Shown here in pieces: positions 18,275 through 27,463 of a stretch of DNA of 64,000 bases. Source of the stretch: Arthrobacter sp. zg-Y820. Its GTDB lineage: Bacteria > Actinomycetota > Actinomycetes > Actinomycetales > Micrococcaceae. The DNA lies in NCBI RefSeq assembly GCF_030142155.1, contig NZ_CP126247.1, positions 496,001 through 560,000 of the forward strand, in the 5' to 3' direction. Each line of letters starts with the position of its first letter. Position 1 is the first letter of the stretch. Below the pieces are notes generated by a model that made no database searches, was not told the DNA's origin, and was given only the letters and a program-made list of their open reading frames with translations. The position numbers and the translations under genes are program-made.

Positions 18275-19684
18275 ATGTCTCCAACTCTTTCCCCCGGGAC
18301 GGTCGCGAAACCGGTCGGGAACCGCCACCGCGGCGCGCTGGGCCGCGCCTCCTGGATTGCCACGCTGGGCGGGTTCCTGTTCGGCTATGACACCGGGGTC
18401 ATCAACGGGGCGCTGCCCTTCATGCAGGCGGACCTCGGGCTGACACCGTTCACCGAAGGCCTGATCACCTCCAGCCTGCTCTTCGGGGCGGCCTTCGGCG
18501 CGCTGGTTGCCGGCCACCTCGCCGACCGCTTCGGCCGCCGCCGGCTGCTGATGGCGCTGGCCGTGGTTTTCCTGGCCGGAGCCCTCGGGACCGCCGTTGC
18601 TCCCTCCATCGGGCTGATGGTCGTCGCTCGCGTGGTGCTGGGCCTGGCCGTGGGCGGCGCGTCCGCCGTCGTGCCCATGTTCCTGTCCGAAATTGCGCCC
18701 GCCGCCCGGCGCGGACAAATGGTGACCCGGGACCAGCTGATGATCGTCACCGGCCAGCTGGCGGCCTTCACCACCAATGCCGTGATCGGCAATGTGTGGG
18801 GCGACGAGAACCATATCTGGCGCTGGATGCTGGCGGTCGCCACGCTCCCGGCCATCGCGCTGTGGATCGGCATGAAGTTTGTGCCGGAGAGCCCGCGCTG
18901 GCTCGCCGCGCAGGGCAGGTACCCGCAGATGATGGCGGTGCTGCAGAAAATCCGCAGCTCGGAGGACGCGCAAACGGAGTACGACGACGTCCGTGCCCTG
19001 GCCAGCCATGAAACCACCCGCCACGGGTCGCTGAAGGACTTCGCCGAACCATGGCTGTTCCGGGTGCTGCTGATCGGCATGGGCATGTCGGTGGTTCAGC
19101 AAATCACCGGCGTCAACGCGATCGTGTACTACGGCACGCAGATCCTGGCCGACGCCGGTTTCGGCACCGAGGCCGCGCTGACCGCGAACATCGCCAACGG
19201 CGTGGTGTCGGTAGCCGCGGCGATCCTGGGGATTTGGCTGCTGGGCAAGGTGGGCCGCCGGCCCATGCTCATCACCGGACTGATCGGTACGTCAACGACG
19301 CTGCTGCTGATCGGCGTCGCCTCCCTGACCATGGCCGAAGGCACAGCCAGAGGGTTTGTGGTGCTGTCCTTGACCGTCCTGTTCCTGGCCTTCCAACAGG
19401 GCTCCATCTCCCCGGTCACCTGGCTGATGATCGCCGAGGTCTTCCCGCTGCGGGTCCGCGGGCTCGGCATGGGGCTCTCGGTCTTCGTGCAGTGGATGGC
19501 CAACTTCGCCGTCGGCTTCTCATTCCCGATGCTGATGGCCGGGCTGGGAATTTCCAGCACGTTCTTCATTTTCGTGGCGCTGGGGATTTGCGCCATTCTC
19601 TTCGTGAAGCGGTTCATGCCGGAGACACAGGGCAAGAGCCTGGAGCAGGTGGAAGCGGAGCTGAAGGCCGCCGGAACCAAGTAG
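18275..19684 (+). CDS. Sugar porter family MFS transporter
   Basis: Twelve-helix proton/sugar symporter of the MFS. Diagnostic motifs: GGFLFGYDTGVINGALPF in TM1, the DRFGRRRLL loop, PESPRWL at the centre, QQITGVNAIVYYGTQIL in TM7, GRRPM, and PETQGKSLEQVE at the C-terminus. ATG 18275 starts 31 bp past the sucCD terminator; the open frame continues upstream into sucD but that part is not protein-like. Length (469) fits. The sugar is unknown. Confidence 0.92.
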   Translation: MSPTLSPGTVAKPVGNRHRGALGRASWIATLGGFLFGYDTGVINGALPFMQADLGLTPFTEGLITSSLLFGAAFGALVAGHLADRFGRRRLLMALAVVFLAGALGTAVAPSIGLMVVARVVLGLAVGGASAVVPMFLSEIAPAARRGQMVTRDQLMIVTGQLAAFTTNAVIGNVWGDENHIWRWMLAVATLPAIALWIGMKFVPESPRWLAAQGRYPQMMAVLQKIRSSEDAQTEYDDVRALASHETTRHGSLKDFAEPWLFRVLLIGMGMSVVQQITGVNAIVYYGTQILADAGFGTEAALTANIANGVVSVAAAILGIWLLGKVGRRPMLITGLIGTSTTLLLIGVASLTMAEGTARGFVVLSLTVLFLAFQQGSISPVTWLMIAEVFPLRVRGLGMGLSVFVQWMANFAVGFSFPMLMAGLGISSTFFIFVALGICAILFVKRFMPETQGKSLEQVEAELKAAGTK

Positions 19685-19710
19685 GCACTATCCGGATAGG
19701 CGCCCCAATT

Positions 19711-19758
19711 GAAAGGGAACCTGCCCGCCGCGGTCAACGGCGTTGCAGGTTCCCTTTC
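19711..19758. terminator. Bidirectional terminator
   Basis: Perfect 14-bp arms (GAAAGGGAACCTGC / GCAGGTTCCCTTTC) lie between the convergent sugar porter and hydrolase genes. Confidence 0.85.
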
Positions 19759-19802
19759 GTCGTTTCTGCCAGTAGGTTCTTAGCCCGTTGTCTGGCCGGT
19801 GC

Positions 19803-21350
19803 CTAGGGAACAGCCGGGTATGCCGCCACGGTCGGCAGGCTGACCGCAGCGGTGAAGCTGGTCAGCGCCGTCGCCTTGGGCGGGGCGTACACGGATGACG
19901 CCGGCGTTACCTGCAGCACCAGCCTGCTGGCGGCGGTCACGGTGTAGGAGACCTCTTCCAGCGGGATGGTCAGCGTGTGCTCTTTGCCATCCAGTACCAG
20001 CGGCACCGGCGTAACCTGATTGCCCAGCACCAGTGAGGCCCGGGCCCTGTCGATGATCTGCGCATAGACGTGGGTGCTGCCTTGCCGGGCGTATCCCCGG
20101 TAGGTCAGCGTCAGCTGCGGGGCACCGAAGACCGAGGTGGATACCGCAGGCGCGGTGATCGGCACGTTGAGTGCCGCCGGCGCTACGGCTGCTGCCACGA
20201 CGGCGCCGCTGACGGCAACGGGGGAGAGCAGCAGGGAACCCTTGCCGGTGCCGGCCAGGGCGCCGGTGGCTTCGGGGTAACCCGGAGCGCCGCGCGTCAC
20301 GCCCGCCTGGTCAATGAACTCGAACGCTGGGCCGGTGCTCACCGGCTGATCCTTCAGGTATTTGGCGAACCAGTTCAGCACGGCCGGGGTGATCCGGTCC
20401 GGGCCTGCCGTCGAGTTGCACAGACCGTGCCCGCCGCAGAACTGGAGCATCTTCGCGGGGGTGCCGGTGCCGCTGATCAGGGCATAGTTGCGCGTGGCCT
20501 CATTCAGGGTGAACAGGGTGTCCGCCGTCCCCTGAATGATCAGGGTGGGGGCGGTGATGGAGGTGAACATCTCCTCCGACGTCAGCGAGCTGAAGTACGC
20601 CACCGATTCAGCGCTGAGCCGGTTCGGATAGGTCAGGCCCTCCGTGCAGGCCTTGCGCACGGGGGCGGCCAGCGCACCCTGGTTGCCGACCAGTGAGCCG
20701 AGCTGGCCCAGCGCGGTTCCCTCCGCGCAGAGCAGGGCGCCCCAGCCGGTCTTGAAGGAGCCCGCCTTGTACAGGCTGGTGGTCAGGTCGTTCCAGGCGA
20801 TGGTGGGGGCGATGGCGTCCACCCGCTGGTCCTGGGCGGCAAGCACAAACTGGATGCCTCCGCCATAGGACGCGCCCGCCATGCCGAGCACCGGATCGCC
20901 CGGCGCGTCCAGCCGGGCTTCGGGTTGGGCGGCGATGAAATCGATGAGCGCCTCGCCGTCCCGGCCCTCGTATGCCGGGTTGTTGACGTAGGCCTCGCCG
21001 CCGCTGAGGCCGAAGCCGCGCGGATCCCAGGTCACCACGTTGTAGCCTGCGTCGCGCAGCGGAGCGATGCCGATGGAGCCGATCAGGGTGCTGGTGGTGC
21101 TTGACGGAATCCGTGCACCCGGGAGCCCGAAGCCGGGTCCCACCATGACGGTGGGCGCCTGCTGCCCGGCGGCCAGGCCGGTGGCCGGGAAGAAGTTGGT
21201 GTGGATCGGTGTGCCGTCAAAACTGGTAACGACGACGTCGGTGCGGGACACCGGTGCGGGCGCCGGTGCGGCTAATGCGGCGGGGGCTGCGGCCAGAGAC
21301 GAGCTCAGGAGCCCCGCGGCAACCGCCAGGATGCGAACGTGCTTTCTCAT
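19803..21350 (-). CDS. Secreted alpha/beta hydrolase (CocE/Xaa-Pro dipeptidyl-peptidase-like)
   Basis: ATG 21350 gives a clear Sec signal peptide (MRKHVRILAVAAGLLSSSLA, then cleavage near APAALAAPA), so the mature enzyme is exported. The catalytic part has the nucleophile elbow GASYGG, an Asp in IQGTADTLF, and a His in CGGHGLC, the S15/CocE type triad. The last ~110 residues look like a beta-rich domain as in S15 peptidases. Family members cleave Pro-containing peptides or acyl esters; the substrate is not clear. A 46-residue upstream extension in the same frame is rejected because the signal peptide would become internal. Confidence 0.85.
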   Translation of the reverse strand: MRKHVRILAVAAGLLSSSLAAAPAALAAPAPAPVSRTDVVVTSFDGTPIHTNFFPATGLAAGQQAPTVMVGPGFGLPGARIPSSTTSTLIGSIGIAPLRDAGYNVVTWDPRGFGLSGGEAYVNNPAYEGRDGEALIDFIAAQPEARLDAPGDPVLGMAGASYGGGIQFVLAAQDQRVDAIAPTIAWNDLTTSLYKAGSFKTGWGALLCAEGTALGQLGSLVGNQGALAAPVRKACTEGLTYPNRLSAESVAYFSSLTSEEMFTSITAPTLIIQGTADTLFTLNEATRNYALISGTGTPAKMLQFCGGHGLCNSTAGPDRITPAVLNWFAKYLKDQPVSTGPAFEFIDQAGVTRGAPGYPEATGALAGTGKGSLLLSPVAVSGAVVAAAVAPAALNVPITAPAVSTSVFGAPQLTLTYRGYARQGSTHVYAQIIDRARASLVLGNQVTPVPLVLDGKEHTLTIPLEEVSYTVTAASRLVLQVTPASSVYAPPKATALTSFTAAVSLPTVAAYPAVP

Positions 21351-21467
21351 AGTGACCCCATTGTCGAGTGCGAGGAAAAGCCAGTTACCGGGCGGTAACT
21401 TTCGGCAGGCTACTGGGCGGCAGGAAGTCGCACAAGGGCGGAAAGAGAAGGGGTTCCACCGGGCAGC

Positions 21468-21504
21468 AAAAAAGGGATCCCCGGGCAAGCCCGGGGATCC
21501 CTTT
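21468..21504 (-). terminator. Rho-independent terminator of the BCCT gene
   Basis: Arms AAAGGGATCCCCGGGC / GCCCGGGGATCCCTTT pair perfectly over a two-base loop. On the minus strand the stem runs into six T residues. Confidence 0.93.
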
Positions 21505-21517
21505 GATGAAACCGGTG

Positions 21518-23491
21518 TTAGCGGCGCGGGCGGAGGCTGCCGCCGTCGGCGCCCCTCCGGGGTTCCCGGAAGTCGGCTGCGGCCTGCGAGGCGGCGCCCG
21601 GAACGGAAGCCGGTGCCGGAGCATCCTGCGACGTGGTGTCGTGTTCCTGAGTGGCCAGATCGAAGGTCGACCCGCCGTGCTCGTCAACGCCGGAGGCGAT
21701 GGCGCGCTCCACCACGTTCTTGGTCAGCTGGCGCCGCAGGGCGATCGGATCGCGGGCCAGATCCTTCGCCAGGGCCACGGTCATCAGGAGCATCACCAGC
21801 GCAAACGGCAGGGCCGCCACGATGGTGATGCGCTGCAGCGCACCCAGTGCCAGCGACGGATCGTCGCCGCCGGCCATGAGCATCACTGCGGCAACGGCTC
21901 CGGTGAGGACACCCCAGAAGATGATGATGCCGCGCGCGGGATGCTCGGCTCCGTTCGAGCTGAGGGAGCCCATCACGATGGAGGCGGAGTCGGCTCCGGT
22001 GATGAAGAAGATGCCCACGAGCACCATGGCCAGGATCCCGACGGCCGCTGCTATCAGGTTGGGCAGGGGCAGCATGGCGAACAGCTCAAAGAGCGCTGCG
22101 TCGGTGCCTGCCGACGCAATCAGCGCGTCGGCCTCACCCGGCCCCGCGTTCTGCGCAGCGCCGATGCCGGCTCCGCCGAAGATCGAGAACCACAGGACGG
22201 TGACAACGAACGGAACCAGCAGGACGCCGGTCACGAACTGCCGGATGGTGCGTCCGCGGCTGATGCGGGCGATGAACATGCCCACGAACGGCGTCCAGGA
22301 CAGCCACCAGGCCCAGTAGAAGATGGTCCAGCCGGAGAGCCAGTCGCGCATTGTCTCGTCCCCGACAGCTTCGGTCCGTGAGGCCATCTCCGCCATGTTC
22401 CCCGCGTAGTCAGCGATGGCGGAGGGAATGACATTGAGGATAAAGAGGGTAGGTCCGGCGATGAAGACGATGACCGCCAGAAGCAGTGCCAGGCCCATGT
22501 TGATGTTCGAGAGCCACTGGATGCCCTTGGAAATCCCGGACATGGCCGAGGCCACGAAGCAGGCGGTCAGGATTGCCACAATGGCCACCAGGATGGGTGT
22601 GCCGACAGTGCCGATCCAGCCGGTGGATTCCAGGCCGCTGCCGATCTGGAGTGCGCCGAGGCCCAGGGAGGCCGCGGTGCCGAACAGCGTGGCGAAGATC
22701 GCGAAGACGTTCAGGACCTTGCCCAGCGGACCGTCCACGCGTGCCCTGCCGAACAGGGAAGTGAAGGTGGAGGAAATGAGCTGCTTTCGGCCCAGCCGGT
22801 AGGTGCCGTACGCCATGGCGATGCCCACGATGGCGTACATGGCCCAGGGGTGCAGGCCCCAGTGGAAGATCGAGGTGGCCATTGCCGTGCGGATGGCTTC
22901 CGGGGTTTCCCCGTCAACGGTCCCCGGCGGCGGCGAGATGAAGTGGAACACCGGCTCGGCCACACCGTAGAACATCAGGCCAATGCCCATGCCCGCGGCA
23001 AACATCATGGAAATCCAGGAGAGTGTCTTGAACTCCGGTTCCTCATCGTCCTTGCCCAGCGGAATGTTGCCGAACCGGCCCAGCGCCAGCCACAGGACGT
23101 AGACAACAAAGAAGGAGGCCAGCAGGACGAACATCCAGCCGGTGTTCTTCATGACCCAGTCCAGCGCCGTCTGCGAGGAGGTCGCCAGCGACTCGCGCCC
23201 GAAGAAGCCCCACAGAACGAAGGCGACAGCCAGGGCGCCGGTCACGCCGAAGAGGACCTTGTCCAGCTTGGCGGGCGTCTCGGTGGTGCGGGCGGTTTCG
23301 TGTGCGCGTTCGGTTTCGCGAAGCTGCTGGAGCAGTTCCTGATCCGGGTCGGAATCCGCTTGCAGGGTCTCTGCCTGCAGATGGCGACCGTTCGATGATG
23401 CCGTTCCGGCGTCCGCGCCATGGAGGATTGCTCCGCTGCGTGCGTCCGGATCCTGCCCCGGAACGGGGGCGGGCTCAGTGATGTTAGCCAT
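21518..23491 (-). CDS. BCCT family osmolyte transporter (betaine/choline/carnitine)
   Basis: A 12-helix sodium- or proton-coupled transporter for trimethylammonium compounds. GMGIG at residues 167-171 is the motif of Na+-coupled betaine carriers; the signature FYWAWWLSWTPFVGMFIARI is also present. Both ends are hydrophilic: about 75 N-terminal and about 75 C-terminal residues, the type of tails that sense osmotic stress in BetP. ATG 23491 has AGGAAGG a few bases upstream. The leader contains a duplicated SD-like segment and a hairpin (23496-23563). Confidence 0.93.
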   Translation of the reverse strand: MANITEPAPVPGQDPDARSGAILHGADAGTASSNGRHLQAETLQADSDPDQELLQQLRETERAHETARTTETPAKLDKVLFGVTGALAVAFVLWGFFGRESLATSSQTALDWVMKNTGWMFVLLASFFVVYVLWLALGRFGNIPLGKDDEEPEFKTLSWISMMFAAGMGIGLMFYGVAEPVFHFISPPPGTVDGETPEAIRTAMATSIFHWGLHPWAMYAIVGIAMAYGTYRLGRKQLISSTFTSLFGRARVDGPLGKVLNVFAIFATLFGTAASLGLGALQIGSGLESTGWIGTVGTPILVAIVAILTACFVASAMSGISKGIQWLSNINMGLALLLAVIVFIAGPTLFILNVIPSAIADYAGNMAEMASRTEAVGDETMRDWLSGWTIFYWAWWLSWTPFVGMFIARISRGRTIRQFVTGVLLVPFVVTVLWFSIFGGAGIGAAQNAGPGEADALIASAGTDAALFELFAMLPLPNLIAAAVGILAMVLVGIFFITGADSASIVMGSLSSNGAEHPARGIIIFWGVLTGAVAAVMLMAGGDDPSLALGALQRITIVAALPFALVMLLMTVALAKDLARDPIALRRQLTKNVVERAIASGVDEHGGSTFDLATQEHDTTSQDAPAPASVPGAASQAAADFREPRRGADGGSLRPRR

Positions 23492-23495
23492 AGGC

Positions 23496-23563
23496 CTTCC
23501 TTGGTGTTGCTTCCTTGGTGTTAACGGAAGAAACGCCCGGCTCCCAAAGGGGAGTCGTCGGGC
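23496..23563 (-). promoter_or_regulatory. Leader of the BCCT gene: duplicated SD-like element and hairpin
   Basis: On the minus strand AACACCAAGGAAG occurs twice in tandem (23510-23522, then 23496-23508) just before the start codon. A hairpin (23535-23563, arms GCCCG-CTCCC / GGGAG-CGGGC) lies upstream of these. This could set translation rate; that is inference. Confidence 0.5.
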
Positions 23564-23781
23564 AAGCATGGGAGGCGGCGGCCGGGACCCGGATTCGCAG
23601 GATTATTCGTCTGCGGGCATGGCTCTACCGGGTGATGAAAGCGACGCTGCCCCTCTTCTGCGTTTCTCCCGCACCTGGTATTGGTGATGCGTAGTCCTTA
23701 TTAGAGTTTCCCGCATGGCAGGGCAAGTCAAATCGCCGGGGCGGTCCTGAACGGTACCGTGCACGCTACAACGCCGTGGCC

Positions 23782-24339
23782 CTAGGGCATTGCGGAAACA
23801 CGAGTGTCGGAGTACACACCCGCCCCGCTCGTCGTCGAGTCGATTGTCCACCCGGCCAGCAGGGTCAGGATGCGGATGCACTCGTCTTCGGCGCTGGCCA
23901 GATCGGCGGCGAGCCGGTCGGCTTCGGCCTGCAGGAGGTGCCCCGGAAGAGTTCCGGGGCTGTTTTCACTCAACAAGGCCAGGACCGGACCGGCAGCGAG
24001 CCGCTCTTCGGCCTGCAGATCCTCCACCGCGCCCTGCAGTGCGAGCCGTTTCCGGCGGATTCCGTCGACGGCAGCGGCGAAGGTCTCCAACGCCGCAGCT
24101 GCACGGACCGCAGACTCCAGAACGGACTCCCCGGCAACCCGTGGCCCGTCCAGCGCGGCGTGGACCAGATGCTGCTCGGGGGCGGCATAGGCCGCCGCCA
24201 GGAGAGACCAGTGGGAGTGGGCCCGTCGAATGGACTCACCGGCGCGGGAACTGCACTTTAGGAGCATGGCTGCCCCTTCCCGAAGCTCCGGTATGGCCGG
24301 CAGTTCAGCCGTGCCGCTCAGATCAATGAAGGTACTCAT
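23782..24339 (-). CDS. Helical ESX/LXG-like N-terminal protein without a toxin domain
   Basis: This 185-residue protein opens MSTFIDLSGTAELPAIPELR and continues as long Ala/Glu/Leu helices with a WSLL turn, like the N-terminal delivery part of actinobacterial type VII-linked proteins. It ends soon after the helices (GWTIDSTTSGAGVY) with no C-terminal effector, so it may be a naturally short partner or a truncated remnant. It starts inside the stop of the upstream gene (ATGA, 4-bp overlap), so the two are co-translated. I do not recognise a named function. Confidence 0.65.
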   Translation of the reverse strand: MSTFIDLSGTAELPAIPELREGAAMLLKCSSRAGESIRRAHSHWSLLAAAYAAPEQHLVHAALDGPRVAGESVLESAVRAAAALETFAAAVDGIRRKRLALQGAVEDLQAEERLAAGPVLALLSENSPGTLPGHLLQAEADRLAADLASAEDECIRILTLLAGWTIDSTTSGAGVYSDTRVSAMP

Positions 24340-25217
24340 GTCAGGCCCCACTTTCCGCTGGAATTTTCGCCGGAAACAGCTTCCGGTCCGCCAAGGGCCA
24401 CGGGCAGGGGCAGCCGCTTGGCCTCCAACGGCCAGGCATGAACGTGACCGGGCGGCGGCGTGATCCGCGGATTCGGGAACAACGCGGGCAGGGGCCGGGC
24501 CGGCCACCGGGGATACCAGCCGCCGGGCGGATAAGCGGGGCCGCGCCACCACGGCCCGAGGCAGCCAGGATGGGGTGGCCAGCTGCCCGGACAGGGGTAG
24601 TACAGCCGCAGCATCAAGTCCCGTGCCACGACGATGGGCGGGCGTCCCGGGAGCGCCGGCCGGAAGAGCCAAGCCGGACGCCAGGGCGGCGGACCCGGCA
24701 GCGGTGTCACGGTTCCGGAATCGGGGTCCGGCTCCGGCTCCGGCTTCTGCGGCAGCGGCTTCGGCCGTGGAGCAGGCAGTGCGCGTGCAGAACCTGAGTC
24801 CTGCCCTCCGGATTTCGGCAACGGCAACGGCGCCGGCGGTGCCGACGGAACAATGGGAAGAGCTGCAGGCGGGAGCGCTGACTCCGCGCGATGTCCTGAG
24901 GCGTCCGGGACGGCGGCTGCGGCGGCTTCAGCCCGCGCCCGCATCTCCTCGTCTGCGCGCAGATACTCGGCGACTGCCTGGTTGGCGCCCTGCACCGCAT
25001 CCTCGGCACGGCTCAGGACCGACTGCAGGTTCGGAAGGATTTCCCCCGCGCCCAGGGTGGTGAAGGCACGGGCCACCCGGCTGGAACCCAGGGCGGTCGC
25101 AACGGTGTCCACACTGCGCTGGAACTCGGCGGGAACGGAGGCCAGAACCGCAAGCTCTGCCTCCGTTTTCCGGACCGCGTCCATCGCCGCAGCGGTGTCG
25201 ATGTCGTAGGCAACCAT
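24336..25217 (-). CDS. DUF6507-like helical protein with a Pro/Trp-rich C-terminal half
   Basis: Residues 1-105 are helical and begin MVAYDIDTAAAMDAVRKTE, resembling the DUF6507 class of WXG100-like proteins. Residues 105-190 are Pro/Ser-rich, and residues 190-293 are very rich in Pro and Trp (PPWRPAWLFRPALPGRP and later GPWWRGPAYPPGGWYPRW). ATG 25217 has GGAAGGG 7 bases upstream; a further in-frame ATG at 25238 has no site. Third codon positions stay GC-rich to the end, so the odd tail seems truly coded. Secretion by a type VII system is a guess; no EccC or other component is in the window. Confidence 0.65.
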   Translation of the reverse strand: MVAYDIDTAAAMDAVRKTEAELAVLASVPAEFQRSVDTVATALGSSRVARAFTTLGAGEILPNLQSVLSRAEDAVQGANQAVAEYLRADEEMRARAEAAAAAVPDASGHRAESALPPAALPIVPSAPPAPLPLPKSGGQDSGSARALPAPRPKPLPQKPEPEPDPDSGTVTPLPGPPPWRPAWLFRPALPGRPPIVVARDLMLRLYYPCPGSWPPHPGCLGPWWRGPAYPPGGWYPRWPARPLPALFPNPRITPPPGHVHAWPLEAKRLPLPVALGGPEAVSGENSSGKWGLT

Positions 25218-25411
25218 GATGGATCCCTTCCTTGCCACGCAGGCCTACGCCACACAGATGATCGGTTCAAAGACGGCCCTCCCGGCAGCTGATCAGGCGA
25301 GCCGGAGAGGATCCGCGGTGCGGATCCCGGCCGGTCCGCTCAATCTAACCGAGTCGGAGAAGCGGTGATACCGAGGCGTTGTGCCTGTGGACAAGTTGGG
25401 GGTGTCGGCGG

Positions 25412-26239
25412 CTAGTGGCCGAAAACATCCGAATCAGAGATGGGGCCGCCGGTTTCCAGCCCGTCGAGGGACGACATGTCTTCCGCCTCGAGGGTGAAGC
25501 CGACGATGTCCAGGTTCTCCGCCATCCGTTGCGGATTGGCTGACTTGGGAATGGTGACGATGCCGGACTGAAGGTCCCAGCGCAGGACAATCTGGGCCGG
25601 GGTCTTGCCGTATTTGCCGGCCAAGGCCGTGATCAGCGGATCGTTCAGCAGCTCTCCGCCCTTGCCCAGCGGACTCCACGCCTCGGTCACGATGCCGAGG
25701 CCGGCATGGGCCTCCCTGACGTCACGGCGCGGATGGTACGGATCGAGCTGGACCTGGTTCACCTCCGGAACCAGGCCGGCGTCGGCCAGCTGCTGAAGGT
25801 GCGCGGGCTTGAAATTGGACACCCCGATGGCGCGCACCAGGCCGTCGTCCTGCACGGCCCGCATACCGCGGAAGGCCTCGACATAGCGGTTCTGCCCCGG
25901 ATTGGGCCAGTGGATCAGCAGCAGGTCCACGTAGTCGGTGCCGAGCCGCTGCAGGGCGGCGTCAGCGGCCCGGCGCACACCGTCGAAGCTGTGCCATTCC
26001 TTGTTGAACTTGGTGGTGATGAAGGCTTCGCCGCGGTCCAGACCGCTGCGGCGCAGCCCCTCGCCGACACCTCTTTCATTGCGGTAGTTCTCAGCGGTGT
26101 CGAAGTGGCGGTAGCCCAGGCCGATGGCGGTCTCGACGGCGCTGGCGGCTTCGCCGTCGTCCAGCGGCCAGGTGCCCAGTCCGATCTGCGGAATCTGGGC
26201 ACCGCTGGGCAGTGGCAGGACAGGAGAAAGGATGCTCAT
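25412..26239 (-). CDS. Aldo/keto reductase
   Basis: NADPH-dependent carbonyl reductase of the AKR superfamily, a (beta/alpha)8 barrel. The catalytic tetrad is complete: D47 and Y52 in HFDTAENY, K77 in TTKF, H110 in LIHWP. The cofactor-binding stretch IPKSANPQRMAEN is also present. Length (275) matches the 2,5-diketogluconate reductase-like AKR5 group. It is a single gene; substrate unknown. Confidence 0.94.
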   Translation of the reverse strand: MSILSPVLPLPSGAQIPQIGLGTWPLDDGEAASAVETAIGLGYRHFDTAENYRNERGVGEGLRRSGLDRGEAFITTKFNKEWHSFDGVRRAADAALQRLGTDYVDLLLIHWPNPGQNRYVEAFRGMRAVQDDGLVRAIGVSNFKPAHLQQLADAGLVPEVNQVQLDPYHPRRDVREAHAGLGIVTEAWSPLGKGGELLNDPLITALAGKYGKTPAQIVLRWDLQSGIVTIPKSANPQRMAENLDIVGFTLEAEDMSSLDGLETGGPISDSDVFGH

Positions 26240-26291
26240 GGAAAGTCCTCACAGAAGGTGTCGTGAACTCCGCATCGTTCTCCAAGGAGCC

Positions 26292-26333
26292 CGCCGACGC
26301 AACCCCGCCAACGCAACCCCGCCGACGCAACCG
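26292..26333. repeat. 14-bp tandem repeat, three copies
   Basis: Units of the form CGCCGACGCAACCC (one base varies in the middle copy) fill the gap between the reductase start and the end of the iron-transporter gene. Confidence 0.8.
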
Positions 26334-26338
26334 AAGGG

Positions 26339-27463
26339 CTACGCCACGCCGGTGCCGAACAGCAGGCCCAGCAGATACGTGGCTCCGGCCGCGCCGAGCC
26401 CGATCGCCAGCTGCCGCAGGCCGCGCTTCAGCGGCGAGGCGCCGGAGAGCAGGCCTACGACGGCGCCGGTCATGAGCAGCGCCAGCCCCACCAGCACGCA
26501 GGAAATGATGACGGCAGCCAGCCCGGTGAAGCCGAAAATGTACGGCAGGACCGGGATGATGGCGCCGGAGGCGAAGAAGCAGAAGCTGGACACCGCAGCA
26601 CCGAGTCCGGTGCCCACGCTTTCGTGTTCATCGGCGCCGTCCACTGTGGCTTCCGGATTCAGGGACAGGCTGGGGTCGCAGTCGCAGCTGTACAGTCCCA
26701 TGCGTTCGGCGGCCCGGTGTTCGGCCGCCTCGCGGGACATGCCGCGTGCCCGGTAGACCAGCACCAGTTCATTGGCGTCGATGTCCAGGGATTTTGCCGC
26801 CGCCAGTGTGATCTGGGTGGGCCGGGACGCTTCCAGCAGCTCCCGCTGGGACCGCACTGATACGTATTCCCCGGCACCCATGGACAGGGCGCCGGCCAGC
26901 AAACCGGCCAGGCCGCTGAACAGGATGAACCCGCTGGACACTCCGGTGGCGCCGATGCCCATGACCAGCGCGAGGTTGGACACCAGGCCGTCGTTCGCGC
27001 CGAAAACCGCTGCCCGGAAGTTGCCGGAGAGCCGGGTCCGGCCGCGGGTTGCGAGTCCGCGCACCACTTCTTCATGGATCTGCTCATCGGCGGCCATGGC
27101 ACTGGTGGCGTTCGGATCCTGCGCGTAGGGGGAGCGTCCTTCGGCGCGCTGCGCCAGGGCGAGGACGAACACCGAGCCGAAACGGCGGGCCAGGACTCCG
27201 AGCATCCGGTTGCGCAGGGATGCCTTGGCCGGGCGGTTGGCATCCTCGCCCAGCAGGTCGCGCCAGTGGGCTTCATGGCGTCCTTCTGCTTCTGCCAGGG
27301 CGAGGAGGATGTCGCGCTCTTCACCGTCGCGGCGTTCGGCAAGGTACCGGTAGGTGTCGGCCTCCGCGCGTTCGTCGGCAAGATACTGCCGCCAGCGCTT
27401 TAGGTCGGACGACGACGGCGGTTCCGGTTGTTCGGACCGTGCGTCTGCAGGTTGGGTGTTCAC
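26339..27463 (-). CDS. Ferritin-like domain fused to VIT1/CCC1 iron transporter (MbfA-like)
   Basis: Residues about 20-85 form a rubrerythrin/ferritin-like helical segment with Glu and His ligands (ADERAEADTYRYLAERRDGE, later EAEGRHEAHW). A VIT1-type membrane part follows, with AAVFGANDGLVSNLALVMGI, MGAGEYVSVRSQ and four or five helices. This architecture (erythrin-vacuolar iron transport) exports Fe2+/Mn2+ and guards against peroxide stress in other bacteria. GTG 27463 is chosen because AGGAG lies 4 bases upstream; the longer frame before it is not protein-like. The leader holds two overlapping hairpins. Confidence 0.88.
   Translation of the reverse strand: MNTQPADARSEQPEPPSSSDLKRWRQYLADERAEADTYRYLAERRDGEERDILLALAEAEGRHEAHWRDLLGEDANRPAKASLRNRMLGVLARRFGSVFVLALAQRAEGRSPYAQDPNATSAMAADEQIHEEVVRGLATRGRTRLSGNFRAAVFGANDGLVSNLALVMGIGATGVSSGFILFSGLAGLLAGALSMGAGEYVSVRSQRELLEASRPTQITLAAAKSLDIDANELVLVYRARGMSREAAEHRAAERMGLYSCDCDPSLSLNPEATVDGADEHESVGTGLGAAVSSFCFFASGAIIPVLPYIFGFTGLAAVIISCVLVGLALLMTGAVVGLLSGASPLKRGLRQLAIGLGAAGATYLLGLLFGTGVA

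Noticed and set aside
21351..21488. 46-residue extension of the secreted hydrolase
   Set aside because: It would bury the clear signal peptide and runs through the BCCT terminator.
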